From NCBI RefSeq assembly GCF_006442815.1, contig NZ_VFVL01000015.1, positions 62,001 through 126,000 of the forward strand: a stretch of 64,000 nt of DNA, written 5' to 3'. Positions 35,388 to 44,899 of the stretch are shown piece after piece. Under the pieces are notes generated by a model, which saw only the letters and a list, made by a program, of their open reading frames with translations, searched no databases and was not told the origin of the DNA. The translations under genes were made by a program, and so were the position numbers. Origin of the DNA: Mesorhizobium sp. B2-4-3 (GTDB lineage Bacteria > Pseudomonadota > Alphaproteobacteria > Rhizobiales > Rhizobiaceae). Within the stretch, counting starts at the first letter, position 1; every line of letters begins with the position of its first letter.

Positions 35388-35650
35388 GAAACTCCTGGAT
35401 GGTGAAATACCGCCGGGGCGGCCCCGCGAAAATTTGGCCGGAATATAGTCGGTAAACTTGCCAATGCAACTGCGCTGCGAGCCCGATCCGTTGCTTTTCC
35501 AGCCGTTTGCGGCGTGCTAGAGCGTCGCAGCGGAAACGGCTTCGAGGCCACCGAAAGATCATGCTCCAACAAAAGCTTGGACCTGGTTCTAGCAGCGACG
35601 CCGTGGAAGCTGTTCCCACATGCTGAAATATCACAACAAAAAGACCTGAT

Positions 35651-36523
35651 ATGACCGACAGCCTGGACGCCTTGAACAAGAAACTCGACCGCCTGATCGA
35701 GGCGGTTTCCCGCCTCGCCCCGCCGCCGGTTCCGCAGACCGACCTCGGCGTTGCCGACTGCTTCGTCTGGCAGGCGGACCCTGGCTTTCTGGAACCGGTG
35801 CGCAAGGTCAACCGCGTCGACATCGGCCTGATCCGCGGCGTCGACCGCGTGCGCGACATCCTGCTCGACAACACCGAGCGCTTCGCGTCCGGCTATGCAG
35901 CCAACAACGTGCTTTTGTGGGGCGCTCGCGGCATGGGCAAGTCGTCCCTGGTCAAGGCCGTGCATGCCACCGTGAACGCCTCCGACAAGCTCGACCGGCC
36001 GCTGAAGCTGATCGAGATCCACCGCGAAGACATCGACACGCTGCCTAAGCTGATGGGTCTCCTGAAGGCAGCGCCTTATCGGTTCATCCTGTTTTGCGAC
36101 GATCTTTCCTTCGACCATGACGACACATCATACAAGTCGCTGAAAGCGGCGCTCGAAGGCGGCGTCGAGGGCCGCCCCACCAACGTCATCTTCTACGCCA
36201 CGTCCAACCGGCGGCATCTGTTGCCGCGCGACATGATCGACAATGAGCGCTCGACCGCCATCAACCCCTCGGAAGCGGTGGAGGAAAAAGTCTCGCTTTC
36301 CGACCGTTTCGGCCTGTGGCTCGGCTTCCACAAATGCTCGCAGGACGAGTATCTCGACATGATCGACGGCTATGTCCGCTATCACGACCTGGCGATCGAC
36401 CCCGAGCAGCTGCGCGCCGAGGCGCTGGAATGGGCAACCACGCGCGGCAGCCGCTCCGGCCGCGTCGCCTGGCAGTTCACCCAGGACCTCGCCGGCCGGC
36501 TTGGCAAGCCGCTCAAGGATTGA
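35651..36523 (+). CDS. DUF815 family P-loop ATPase
   Basis: 290-residue AAA-like ATPase. Walker A is GARGMGKSS (G91-K97), the Walker B-like acids are ILFCDDLSF, and a sensor-like YATSNRRHLLP follows, with DRFGLWLGFHKCSQDEYL near the end; these are all DUF815 landmarks. Function not established for the family. Monocistronic and divergent from yajC; this pairing is common in rhizobia. Confidence 0.9.
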   Translation: MTDSLDALNKKLDRLIEAVSRLAPPPVPQTDLGVADCFVWQADPGFLEPVRKVNRVDIGLIRGVDRVRDILLDNTERFASGYAANNVLLWGARGMGKSSLVKAVHATVNASDKLDRPLKLIEIHREDIDTLPKLMGLLKAAPYRFILFCDDLSFDHDDTSYKSLKAALEGGVEGRPTNVIFYATSNRRHLLPRDMIDNERSTAINPSEAVEEKVSLSDRFGLWLGFHKCSQDEYLDMIDGYVRYHDLAIDPEQLRAEALEWATTRGSRSGRVAWQFTQDLAGRLGKPLKD

Positions 36524-36557
36524 AGCACCGATAGCGTCGCCAGCGTCATTTGGGCGG

Positions 36558-37382
36558 CTACGCCCGTCGCAGGTCACGTGGCGTTTGGCCGATCTCGCGG
36601 CGCATCCAATGCGCCAGATGCGACTGGTGCGCAAAGCCCGTCAATGCGGCGACCTCGCTTGTGCTGAGATCGCCTTGCTGCAGCAGAAGGCGCGCGCGTT
36701 CCACGCGCCGTCGCAACACGTAGCGATGCAAGGTGACGCCCATCGCCACCTTGAACCATGTCCGCAAGTGCGAGCTGCTCGCGCCGGCAACCCGGCTCAG
36801 CCGGTCAATCGAAAGCGGCTCGTGGAGAGCGGTCTCGATGTGTTCCAGAACCCGCTTGAGCTGCGCATCCGACAACCGGTTCGTTCGAACAATGTCTGGG
36901 CCATCGAGACCGAGCAGCCTCACCGCAAGGGCGGCGCCGATGCTGTCGGCAAACAAAGGACCGCTCGGCGCGCCTGCGTCGAGATCGCTCTGCAGCGCCC
37001 GGGCGAGATGTTCGATGCGCTGGTCACGCAGCAAATGGCGCGTCTCGAACCGCGACACTCGCGCCCTGCCGCCAAGTTCCGCGGCGACCCTTTCCATCAA
37101 GGCCGGCTGCAAGACGATCTCAACCGTGTCGAACGGGGTTTCCGCCTCGAAACCGCCCTCCTCGCCGGCCGGCACCAGGTCGATATCGCCGGCGCGCCTG
37201 ACGAAATATCGCCCGACCTGATTGCAGTAGGAGCGCGTCGCCGCGCTCGCATGCACCATGATGCGATGGTGTGACGCTCGGGACAGGCGATGGACGCCTG
37301 CTTCAACATGGCGGGAGACCATTGCTACGTCTGACGAGGATCGGGCCGGGGCGAATTGCGGACGCATGCTCTCTCGATTCAT
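36558..37382 (-). CDS. AraC-family transcriptional regulator
   Basis: 274 residues with a variable N-terminal ligand domain and a C-terminal double helix-turn-helix (SIDRLSRVAGASSSHLRTWFKVAMGVTLHRYVLRRRVERA, then STSEVAALTGFAHQSHLAHWMRREIGQTPRDLRR). Divergent from the SDR gene with a 97-bp gap, so it may control it. Ligand unknown. Several upstream start codons are possible. Confidence 0.9.
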   Translation of the reverse strand: MNRESMRPQFAPARSSSDVAMVSRHVEAGVHRLSRASHHRIMVHASAATRSYCNQVGRYFVRRAGDIDLVPAGEEGGFEAETPFDTVEIVLQPALMERVAAELGGRARVSRFETRHLLRDQRIEHLARALQSDLDAGAPSGPLFADSIGAALAVRLLGLDGPDIVRTNRLSDAQLKRVLEHIETALHEPLSIDRLSRVAGASSSHLRTWFKVAMGVTLHRYVLRRRVERARLLLQQGDLSTSEVAALTGFAHQSHLAHWMRREIGQTPRDLRRA

Positions 37383-37479
37383 GGCAAAACCTGTCCAAGA
37401 TTTGGCGGTTCCCGCGCGATTTTCAATGCCGCGAGCTTGTACTCACCCCTCTCCCATCAAGCTTGGAAGAGAGGTTGCC

Positions 37480-38370
37480 ATGAGTTTCCATGTCGTTGTC
37501 GGCGCGGGCCCGGTCGGACGCGAGACCGCTCGCCTTCTAGGCGAAGAAGGCCATGATGTCGTGCTTACAAGCCGAAGCGTCGGTTCGAACACGTTGCCGA
37601 ATGTGCGAGCCATACAGGCCGATGCCACGGATGCCTTGGAATTGTCGCGTATCTGCCGAGGCGCCGATGCCATCTTCATGTGTGCCATGGCCACCTATCA
37701 TCGGTGGCCGACCGACTTTTTCCCCATAATCGACGGCACCGTGCGCGCGGCGGAAGCGGCAGGCGCGAAGCTTATCGTGCTCGGAAACCTCTATGGTTAT
37801 GGGAAAAATACCGAAAACCCGCTTCGCTCCGACATGCCGCTGGACCCGAGCTCGAAGAAGGGAACCGCCAGGACCATCATGTGGCAGCGGGCGCTCCGGG
37901 CCAGTGTGCCGGCGATCGAAGTGCGGTCCAGCGACTATCTCGGACATGGCGCGATCAGCTATTTCTCGCTGATCGCGCTGCCTTCCATCATTGAAGGCAA
38001 GCCCACTGCTTTCATTGGAGACCTCGACGCAACTCATGCCTGGTCCTTCACCAAGGACGTCGCCAGCGCGCTTGTCGCGGCCTCCCGCTACACGGGTGAA
38101 TGGGGTCGGGCATTTCATGTTCCTTCGCAATACGCCTCGCCGCGCGAGCTCATCCGGAAAACCGCGGCAATGCTCGGACAAGAGGTCCCAGAAACACGCT
38201 CCTATTCCATCTCCGAGATGGAAGCCCTTGGCATGCATGAGCTCATCGAGATGCGGTACCTTTTCGAGAGCCCCTTGCTGGTTGATAGCTCCGACGCGGA
38301 GACACTTCTTGGCGTGAAGGCCAGCAGCCTTGAAGAGATGATCGCCGACACGCTCCGTGATCATCTCTGA
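37480..38370 (+). CDS. NAD(P)-binding SDR/epimerase-family protein
   Basis: 296 residues from the ATG at 37480, with GGAAGAGAGG upstream. The Rossmann motif VVGAGPVGRETARLLG opens the protein. NLYGYGKNTENPL follows the pattern of atypical SDRs with a Tyr-x-x-x-Lys-like arrangement (YGYGK). The C-terminal domain contains AWSFTKDVASALV. Probably a reductase or epimerase; substrate unknown. Likely regulated by the divergent AraC protein. Confidence 0.85.
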   Translation: MSFHVVVGAGPVGRETARLLGEEGHDVVLTSRSVGSNTLPNVRAIQADATDALELSRICRGADAIFMCAMATYHRWPTDFFPIIDGTVRAAEAAGAKLIVLGNLYGYGKNTENPLRSDMPLDPSSKKGTARTIMWQRALRASVPAIEVRSSDYLGHGAISYFSLIALPSIIEGKPTAFIGDLDATHAWSFTKDVASALVAASRYTGEWGRAFHVPSQYASPRELIRKTAAMLGQEVPETRSYSISEMEALGMHELIEMRYLFESPLLVDSSDAETLLGVKASSLEEMIADTLRDHL

Positions 38371-38401
38371 ACCTTGCGGGCAGGCATCTTGCACGAATCT
38401 G

Positions 38402-38431
38402 AAAAAGCCCGCTCCTTGCGGAGCGGGCTGA
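38402..38431 (-). terminator. Rho-independent terminator of nlpD
   Basis: AGCCCGCTCC-TTGC-GGAGCGGGCT, with TTTTTC on the minus strand, located 51 nt after the nlpD stop. Confidence 0.85.
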
Positions 38432-38481
38432 AGACGGCGGGCCGGACTGGAGGTCAGGCGGCCAGCAAAACGGTTCTTGTT

Positions 38482-40002
38482 CTATTCGAGATAGCCGGTC
38501 GGATCGACCGGGGCCGAGTTCTTGCGCACTTCGAAGTGCAGCTTGGGCGAGTCGGTGGTGCCGCTCATGCCCGACAGCGCGATCTCCTGGCCGCGCTTGA
38601 CCTTCTGGCCGCGCTGCACCTCGATCGAGCTTGCATGGCCATAGACGGTGACCAGGCCGTTCTCGTGCCGCACCAGGACGGTGTTGCCGAATTCCTTGAG
38701 ACCGTCGCCAGCATAGATGACGACGCCGTTCTCGGCCGCCTTGATCGGCGTTCCTTCCGGCACCGCGATGTCGACGCCGTCCTTGCCGGAACCGAAACCG
38801 GAGATGACGCGGCCGCGCACCGGCCAGCGCATCTTGCCGATGCCGGTCGCGTCGGGCGCCACCGCATCGTCGTCCTCGGCCTGTTGGATGACCTTGGCGT
38901 CCTTCTTCGGCGGCGTATAGGAGGCGAGCGTTTCGGTGGTCTTGGCCGCCGGCGGCGTCGTTGCCGTCGTCACCGGATCGACCGCCAGCTTGGTGGCCGC
39001 GGGCTTGGCCGCTGCGACAGCGACCGTGCCGCCGGCCGGAACCTTGAGCGTCTGGCCGATCTTGAGGAGGCCGTCCTGCATGCCATTGGCCTGCTTCAGC
39101 GCCACGACGCCGACGCCGGTCTTCCTGGCAATCGAGGACAGCGAGTCGCCCTGCTGCACGGTGTAGGAGCCGCCGGCGCCGGCCGGTTTGGCCTCGGCCA
39201 TCCGCGGCGCGGGCTTGGGGTTCTTCGAGCCGCTGGCCGCGGCCGATGCATCGACCTGAGCGGCCGACTTGCCGTCCTTGACCTTGGGCTGCTGCGGCAG
39301 CACAGCGACCTTTTCCGGCGCGGGCTGCTTCGGCGTGTTCACCGGCTTGCCTTCGGCGACCTTTGGCTCCGCCTTGCTCGAATAGGCATAGGCGGGGATG
39401 ACGATCTTCTGGCCGCTGCGGATGCCCTTCTTGGGATCGATCCCGTTGACCTTGGCGATGGCATCGGCAGGCACATGATAGTGCGCCGCAAGGCCCGAAA
39501 GTGTCTCGCCGTCCCGCACCACGATTTCGGTCGCGTGCGGCGCGGCGCTCGCATTGCGCACGGCATCGGGCTCGGCGGTCTTGAACGGCTTGGCCGCGGC
39601 AACCGTGCCGGTGGCCGTCCTGTCGAGATGCGGCGCGGGAGCAAGCGCCGGAGCCGGCGCGAGGGCGGGAGCCGAAGCGGTACGCATCGGCTTTGCCGGA
39701 GCCGACGCCGAGGGCGGCGGCAATTGCTGGGCCGTAACCGGATCGAGGCTCGAGCGGCTCACCGACTGAGTATGGGTGCCGTCGACCGGCGCAGGCGCGA
39801 CCGTGTCGCCCGGATAGGGCTGGTCGACATTCTGCTTGTTGATGATGGCACGCTGATTGTTGGTGGAGGATGTAAAGACATCATCGACACCGTTGAAGCG
39901 CATCGACTGGGAACTGCACCCGGCCGCCGCGCCGGCAATCATCAGGACAGCGCAACCGCGCGCCAGATTACGTCTGTTTGCCTTCAAGTGATTGAATTGC
40001 AT
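38482..40002 (-). CDS. nlpD: LysM/M23 peptidoglycan-binding lipoprotein, NlpD-like amidase activator
   Basis: 506 residues from the ATG at 40002 (a GTG at 40017 is also possible). Signal peptide with lipobox AAAGC, two LysM domains (VVRDGETLSGLAAHYHVPADAI; YTVQQGDSLSSIARKTGVG), long Ala/Lys/Pro linkers, and a C-terminal LytM (M23) domain. In the latter the first zinc ligand is replaced (GKDGVDIAVP instead of HxGxD), while VYGHAS and LHFEV remain. Loss of the first ligand is the pattern of NlpD/EnvC activators of cell-wall amidases rather than active proteases. Follows pcm on the same strand, as in the surE-pcm-nlpD order of other proteobacteria. Confidence 0.88.
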   Translation of the reverse strand: MQFNHLKANRRNLARGCAVLMIAGAAAGCSSQSMRFNGVDDVFTSSTNNQRAIINKQNVDQPYPGDTVAPAPVDGTHTQSVSRSSLDPVTAQQLPPPSASAPAKPMRTASAPALAPAPALAPAPHLDRTATGTVAAAKPFKTAEPDAVRNASAAPHATEIVVRDGETLSGLAAHYHVPADAIAKVNGIDPKKGIRSGQKIVIPAYAYSSKAEPKVAEGKPVNTPKQPAPEKVAVLPQQPKVKDGKSAAQVDASAAASGSKNPKPAPRMAEAKPAGAGGSYTVQQGDSLSSIARKTGVGVVALKQANGMQDGLLKIGQTLKVPAGGTVAVAAAKPAATKLAVDPVTTATTPPAAKTTETLASYTPPKKDAKVIQQAEDDDAVAPDATGIGKMRWPVRGRVISGFGSGKDGVDIAVPEGTPIKAAENGVVIYAGDGLKEFGNTVLVRHENGLVTVYGHASSIEVQRGQKVKRGQEIALSGMSGTTDSPKLHFEVRKNSAPVDPTGYLE

Positions 40003-40140
40003 CGCACTAACCCGCACAGACCCGGTACAAACTGGTCACGATTAAAGCGCGTTAATGTTACTGGGCGGTTAACCCATTAGAATCCGACAAAAATTTTCTT
40101 AAAACATTGGCGGAAATTTTGGCGAAGAGCCGTAAGGCCG

Positions 40141-40794
40141 CTAAATCACCATCGCGACGCTGCGCAGGATAGGCTGCAGCCTGACCATGCCGATGTCCTC
40201 GCGCTCGAAGCGGCTGCCGACCTTGGTGAGCTTGGCCAGCACCTGCCCGCCTTCTTCCGGGCCGATCGGCGCGATGACGATGCCGCCGCTCGACAATTGG
40301 TCGAGCAGGAAGCGCGGCAGGCTGTCGAAGACTGCCCAGGCGACGATACGGTCGAACGGCCCTTCATTGGGCAGGCCGTTGGAACCGTCGGCCTGGCGGG
40401 CGATGACGTTGCTGATGGCGAGCGCCTCGAAGCGCTGCTTTGCCTGCTCGGTCAGGGTCTTGTAGCGGTCGACGGTGATGATGCGCGCCGCAAGCCTCGA
40501 CATGACGGCGGCCGTGTAGCCCGAGCCGGTGCCGATCTCGAGCACGCGGTTGCCCGGCTCGATGTGGAGCGCGGCGATCACCGCCGCCTGCAGATCGGCG
40601 CCCTCGATCGCCTCGCCGCATTCGATCGGCAGCATGCCGTCCGACCAGGCGACCGCATGGAACTGCGCCGGCAGGAAACCACGCCGCGGCGTCGCCTCGA
40701 AGGCGGCGACCAGCGCCTTCGGCGCCGCACCTCTGCCCCGCAGCCTGAGCAGGAAAGCGGCGAAACCTTCGCGGTCGTCGATGCCCGTGTTCAT
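40141..40794 (-). CDS. pcm: Protein-L-isoaspartate O-methyltransferase
   Basis: Repairs isoaspartyl residues in aged proteins using S-adenosylmethionine. 217 residues. Motif I is VLEIGTGSGYTAAVMS, with the upstream active-site segment MLPIECGEAIEGADLQAA (family PYxDxP/IGxGQTIS region, modified) and FDRIVAWAVFDSLPRFLLDQL. Start ATG at 40794, overlapped by the stop of a mini-ORF in an ATGA; see the mini-ORF ladder between surE and pcm. Confidence 0.9.
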   Translation of the reverse strand: MNTGIDDREGFAAFLLRLRGRGAAPKALVAAFEATPRRGFLPAQFHAVAWSDGMLPIECGEAIEGADLQAAVIAALHIEPGNRVLEIGTGSGYTAAVMSRLAARIITVDRYKTLTEQAKQRFEALAISNVIARQADGSNGLPNEGPFDRIVAWAVFDSLPRFLLDQLSSGGIVIAPIGPEEGGQVLAKLTKVGSRFEREDIGMVRLQPILRSVAMVI

Positions 40795-40858
40795 GCCAAA
40801 ACCGTGTTCATGCCAAAACCCTATTCATGCCAACGCCTTGTTCATGACAGCGCCTTGG
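40791..40858 (-). repeat. Four-step 17-nt repeat forming three coupled mini-ORFs between surE and pcm
   Basis: ATG codons occur at 40845, 40828, 40811 and 40794, exactly 17 nt apart. The first three each open a six-codon ORF ending in GCATGA (peptides MNKALA, MNRVLA, MNTVLA), whose TGA overlaps the next ATG as ATGA; the fourth ATG is pcm. The surE stop also overlaps the first ATG as ATGA, and the last surE codons (ACCAAGGCGCTGTCATGA) resemble the repeat unit, so the array probably arose by duplication of the surE-pcm junction. Confidence 0.9.
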
Positions 40859-41600
40859 TCAGCTGGTCGCGGAGTTCATGGGCGGTGAGGTCGAGCTGCA
40901 GCGGCGTCACCGACACCAGCCGGTTGCGCATCGCATGGAGGTCCGTGCCCTTCTTGCCTTCGACCGGCTCGCGGCCGAAGCGCAGCCAGTAGTAAGGCAG
41001 GCCGCGCCCGTCGCGCCGCTCGTCGACCCACAGGCTGTGCACCAGCTTGCCCTGCGCGGTAACGACGGTGCCCTCCACTTCGTCGGGCGCGCAGTTCGGG
41101 AAATTGACATTGAGCAGCACGCCTTCCGGCAGCGGCGTTTCCACCAAGCGCTTGAGCAGCGCCGGAGCCAGCGCCTCGGTCGTCTCGTAAGGAACGACGC
41201 GATCCTCGCCGACATAGGAATAGGCCTGGCTGACCGCGATCGAGCGCACGCCGAGCAGCGCGCCTTCCATGGCGCCCGCAACGGTGCCGGAATAGGTGAC
41301 GTCGTCGGCGATGTTGGCGCCGGAATTGACGCCGGACAGGATAAGGTCCGGCCGTCCGGGCAGGATTTTCTTCGTGCCCATGATGACGCAGTCGGTCGGC
41401 GTGCCGCGCACGGCGTAATGCTTCTCGCCGATCTTGCGCAGCCGGAGCGGCTCCGAGATCGACAACGAATGCGCATAGCCGGACTGGTCCTGCTCCGGCG
41501 CGACCACCCAGACGTCGTCCGACAGCGTGCGGGCTATGCGTTCGAGCGACGCCAGCCCCTCGGCGTGGATGCCGTCGTCATTGGTCAGGAGAATGCGCAT
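40842..41600 (-). CDS. surE: 5'/3'-nucleotidase SurE
   Basis: Survival protein E, a metal-dependent nucleotidase, 252 residues from the ATG at 41600. It has the family opening [16 protein letters not shown] (metal ligands D8-D9), then [40 protein letters not shown] and NVNFPNC. It lies 4 nt after serS and ends in the mini-ORF ladder leading to pcm, so serS-surE-pcm are co-transcribed. Confidence 0.95.
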   Translation of the reverse strand: MRILLTNDDGIHAEGLASLERIARTLSDDVWVVAPEQDQSGYAHSLSISEPLRLRKIGEKHYAVRGTPTDCVIMGTKKILPGRPDLILSGVNSGANIADDVTYSGTVAGAMEGALLGVRSIAVSQAYSYVGEDRVVPYETTEALAPALLKRLVETPLPEGVLLNVNFPNCAPDEVEGTVVTAQGKLVHSLWVDERRDGRGLPYYWLRFGREPVEGKKGTDLHAMRNRLVSVTPLQLDLTAHELRDQLTKALS

Positions 41601-41604
41601 CAAG

Positions 41605-42909
41605 TCATTTCGATTCGATCTTGGCGAGACCACCCATGTAAGGCCGCAGCACTTCAGGAATGGTTACGCTGCCATCCTCGTTCTGGTAGTTTTCGATGAC
41701 GGCGATAAGAGCGCGGCCGACCGCGGTGCCCGAGCCGTTCAACGTATGGACGAAGCGATTGCCCTTGCCGTCCTTGTCCTTGTAGCGGGCATCCATGCGC
41801 CTGGCCTGGAAGTCGCCGCAAACCGAGCAGGACGAGATTTCGCGATAGGCGTTCTGCCCCGGCAGCCAGACCTCGATGTCATAGGTCTTGCGCGCGCCGA
41901 AGCCCATGTCGCCGGTGCAGAGCGTGACCGTGCGGAACGGCAGGCCGAGCCGCTTCAGCACCTCCTCGGCGCATTCAGTCATCCGCTCATGCTCGGCGAT
42001 CGAGCTTTCCTGGTCGGTGATCGAGACCAGCTCGACCTTGTAGAACTGGTGCTGGCGCAGCATGCCACGCGTGTCGCGGCCGGCCGAGCCCGCTTCCGAA
42101 CGGAAGCATGGCGTCAACGCCGTGTAGCGCAGCGGCAGCTTTTCATGTGCGGTGATTTCCTCGCGCACGAGATTTGTCAGCGGCACCTCGGCCGTCGGGA
42201 TCAGGCCGAGGCGACTGTCGCCGTGCGGCGTGAAGAACAGGTCCAGCTCGAATTTCGGCAGCTGGTTGGTGCCGAAAAGCACCTCGTCGCGCACCATCAG
42301 CGGCGGGATGATCTCTTCATAGCCGTGCTCGGTGGTGTGCAGGTCGATCATGTATTGGCCGAGCGCCCGCTCCAGACGCGCCAGCTGGCTCTTCAGCACC
42401 GTGAAGCGCGAGCCGGACAGCTTCGCTGCCCGCTCGAAATCCATCATGCCGAGCGCTTCGCCGATCTCGAAATGCTCCTTCACCCAATTCGGACGCGTCG
42501 GCACCTCGCCGACGATGCGCTTGACGACATTGTCGTGCTCGTCCTTACCGACTGGGACGTCATCAAGCGGCACGTTGGGCAGCACCGCCAGCGCGTCGTC
42601 CAGCGCCTTGTCGAGCTCGCGCTCGCGCGCCTCGCCATTCTGGATGAACGCCTTGATGTCGCTGACCTCGCCTTTGAGCTTCTCGGCGAGTGCTGAATCG
42701 CCCGAACGCATGGCATTGCCGATCTCCTTCGAGGCGGCGTTGCGACGCTCCTGCTTGAGCTGCAAATCACTTAGATGCGTGCGCCGCGCCTCGTCCTTGG
42801 CGATCAGGTCGTCGACCGTGGACTGCGCATCGCCCGTCGACCAGGAACGCTTCACCAGCGCTTCCGCAAGGGCCTTCGGGTTGTCGCGAATCCATTTGAT
42901 ATCAAGCAT
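41605..42909 (-). CDS. serS: Seryl-tRNA synthetase
   Basis: Class II synthetase, 434 residues. N-terminal coiled-coil tRNA-binding arm (residues about 30-110), motif 2 ([22 protein letters not shown]) and motif 3 ([20 protein letters not shown]) are all present, together with the serine-pocket segment [17 protein letters not shown]. Standard length and domain order. First gene of serS-surE-pcm. Confidence 0.96.
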   Translation of the reverse strand: MLDIKWIRDNPKALAEALVKRSWSTGDAQSTVDDLIAKDEARRTHLSDLQLKQERRNAASKEIGNAMRSGDSALAEKLKGEVSDIKAFIQNGEARERELDKALDDALAVLPNVPLDDVPVGKDEHDNVVKRIVGEVPTRPNWVKEHFEIGEALGMMDFERAAKLSGSRFTVLKSQLARLERALGQYMIDLHTTEHGYEEIIPPLMVRDEVLFGTNQLPKFELDLFFTPHGDSRLGLIPTAEVPLTNLVREEITAHEKLPLRYTALTPCFRSEAGSAGRDTRGMLRQHQFYKVELVSITDQESSIAEHERMTECAEEVLKRLGLPFRTVTLCTGDMGFGARKTYDIEVWLPGQNAYREISSCSVCGDFQARRMDARYKDKDGKGNRFVHTLNGSGTAVGRALIAVIENYQNEDGSVTIPEVLRPYMGGLAKIESK

Positions 42910-43008
42910 GGTCGATCCTCAAAAGTAAGGATCGAGGGGGTAAACCGCATCCGCCATCGATGCAAGACGGCGGGTAGGCGCACCGCCGCGATTTTCCGGC
43001 TTGGCGAC

Positions 43009-43872
43009 TTATGTCGACGGCGCATCCGGCGTGTTGCTGGCGGCAGAGTTCCCGGCCTCCGCCTGCTCGCGCGCCAGGCGGTCGCGCGCCTGGCTGCGCT
43101 CGATCATGCGCGAGGACCAGATGGCGACCTCGTAGAGAATGATGGTTGGGATGGCGAGGCCGCACTGGCTCATCGGATCGGGCGGCGTCAGCACGGCGGC
43201 AACGACGAAGGAAAGAACGATCGCCCATTTGCGCTTCTCGGCCAGCGCCTGCGACGACAATATGCCGACGCGCGTCAAAAGGCTGGTCACCACCGGCAGC
43301 TGGAACACCAGGCCGAAGGAGAAGATCAGCGTCATGATCAGGCTGAGATATTCCGACACCTTCGGCAGCAGCGAGATCTGCACCTGGTCGTTGGTGCCGG
43401 TCTGCTGCATGGCCAGGAAGAACCACATGACCATCGGGGTGAAGAAGAAATAGACCAGCGAGGCGCCCATCAGGAACAGGATGGGCGAGGCGATCAGGAA
43501 TGGCAGGAAGGCGCTGCGCTCGTTCTTGTAGAGGCCCGGCGCGATGAATTTGTAGATCTGCGTGGCGATCAGCGGGAAGGCGATCACCATGCCGCCGAAC
43601 ATGGCGAGCTTCACCTGGGTGAAGAAGAACTCCTGCGGCGCAGTGTAGATCAGCTCGACCTTGTGCGGGTCGAGCCCTGCCCATTGCGTCGCCCATTTGA
43701 ACGGGACGACCAGAAGGTTGAACAGGCGCTTGGCAAAGAAGAAGCAGACGAGAAAGGCGACGAAGAAGCCACCCAGCGACCAGATCAAGCGGCGGCGCAG
43801 CTCAATGAGATGCTCGATCAGCGGCGCGGATGATTTTTCGATTTCTTCCTTTTCCTTGTCCGAAACGCTCAC
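43009..43872 (-). CDS. tatC: Twin-arginine translocase subunit TatC
   Basis: Signal-recognising core of the Tat exporter, 287 residues, six membrane helices. The N-terminal PLIEHLIELRRRLIWSLGGF is the family signature, followed by LYKNERSAFLPF in the periplasmic cap region. The C-terminal tail is longer than in E. coli. Overlaps tatB by ATGA; gene order on the minus strand is tatA-tatB-tatC. Confidence 0.95.
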   Translation of the reverse strand: MSVSDKEKEEIEKSSAPLIEHLIELRRRLIWSLGGFFVAFLVCFFFAKRLFNLLVVPFKWATQWAGLDPHKVELIYTAPQEFFFTQVKLAMFGGMVIAFPLIATQIYKFIAPGLYKNERSAFLPFLIASPILFLMGASLVYFFFTPMVMWFFLAMQQTGTNDQVQISLLPKVSEYLSLIMTLIFSFGLVFQLPVVTSLLTRVGILSSQALAEKRKWAIVLSFVVAAVLTPPDPMSQCGLAIPTIILYEVAIWSSRMIERSQARDRLAREQAEAGNSAASNTPDAPST

Positions 43873-44597
43873 TTGGTGTCGCCCGCCATCTTCTTGCCGT
43901 CGGTTGCCTTCTTCGCGGCCGGCTTCTTCGCCGCGGCAGGCTTTGCCTCAGCCTTGGGCGCAACCTCCCTGGCGGGCGCGGCGACTTTAACCGAGGCCGG
44001 CGAGGATTTGGCCGGCGCTTTTGCAGCCGGTGCCTTAGTTGCCGCTCCCGTTTTCGCCGCGGCGCCGGTCGTCCTGGCCTTGACGGTCGCAGCCTTTTTC
44101 GCCGGCCGGGCCGGCGCGGCGGTCACGGAAACCGGTGCGGTGACGGAGGCGTCGGTCATGGCCGGGAAGGTCGGAGCCGCCGAGGCAGCCTCGGGTCCAC
44201 GGACGCCGGGCATATCCGTCGCGCCATTCTTGAGCGGCTCGGCGGCCTGCGGCGTCTCCGCTGCAGGCGCCGCCGGATCGGCGGCCGGCTTGGGCTTCAT
44301 CATCGTATCGACGCCGGCGCGCACATCGGCCGCTGCCTGCTCGAACGGATTGAGCTGCTTGCGCACCTCGTTCATCGGATTGAGGCCGCGAAGACTATCG
44401 ATCGAGCTCTTCACATCGTCGAGCTCGGCTTCCTTCAGCGCCTCGTTGAACTGCTTCTGAAAGTCGCCGGCCATGGCGCGCAATTTCGCCGCGGTGCGGC
44501 CGAAGGTGCGCAGCATGTTGGGCAAATCCTTAGGCCCGACGACCACGATCATGACGACCGCGATCACCAGCAGTTCGCTCCAACCGACTTCGAACAT
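43869..44597 (-). CDS. tatB: Twin-arginine translocase subunit TatB
   Basis: 242 residues. N-terminal helix with MFEVGWSELLVIAVVMIVVVGPKDLPNMLRTFGR carries the TatB glutamate and the GPKDLP hinge; an amphipathic helix follows. The C-terminal 140 residues are an Ala/Pro/Lys-rich low-complexity tail, long compared with E. coli TatB but usual in rhizobia. Confidence 0.93.
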   Translation of the reverse strand: MFEVGWSELLVIAVVMIVVVGPKDLPNMLRTFGRTAAKLRAMAGDFQKQFNEALKEAELDDVKSSIDSLRGLNPMNEVRKQLNPFEQAAADVRAGVDTMMKPKPAADPAAPAAETPQAAEPLKNGATDMPGVRGPEAASAAPTFPAMTDASVTAPVSVTAAPARPAKKAATVKARTTGAAAKTGAATKAPAAKAPAKSSPASVKVAAPAREVAPKAEAKPAAAKKPAAKKATDGKKMAGDTK

Positions 44598-44613
44598 GAC
44601 AATCTATTCCGAC

Positions 44614-44664
44614 GAGTGCCTGCCGCCCAAAAATACGAAGCGGTTTTGGGACAACGGCATGCTC
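44614..44664. repeat. Dispersed palindrome, copy 3
   Basis: GAGTGCCTGCCGCCCAAAA and TTTTGGGACAACGGCATGCTC around TACGAAGCGG, between tatB and tatA on the tat transcript. Same family as the copies at 23426 and 31273. Confidence 0.7.
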
Positions 44665-44680
44665 AAAGCAACAACCGAGA

Positions 44681-44899
44681 TCAGCTCTTGCTGACCTTTT
44701 CCTTGGCCGGCGAAACAGTCTCGTCAGCGCGATGTTCGACGGTACGCTTGTCGTCGGCGTCGTCGTCGGCCATGCCCTTCTTGAAGCTCTTGATGCCCTT
44801 GGCCATGTCGCCCATCAGTTCCGGGATCTTGCCGCGGCCGAACACCAGGAGCACGATGACCAGCACGATCATCCAGTGCCAAATCGAAAACGAACCCAT
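44681..44899 (-). CDS. tatA: Twin-arginine translocase subunit TatA
   Basis: 72 residues with the classical [42 protein letters not shown]: one membrane helix, the FGRGKIPE hinge and an amphipathic helix, then a short acidic tail. First gene of the tat operon. Confidence 0.95.
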   Translation of the reverse strand: MGSFSIWHWMIVLVIVLLVFGRGKIPELMGDMAKGIKSFKKGMADDDADDKRTVEHRADETVSPAKEKVSKS

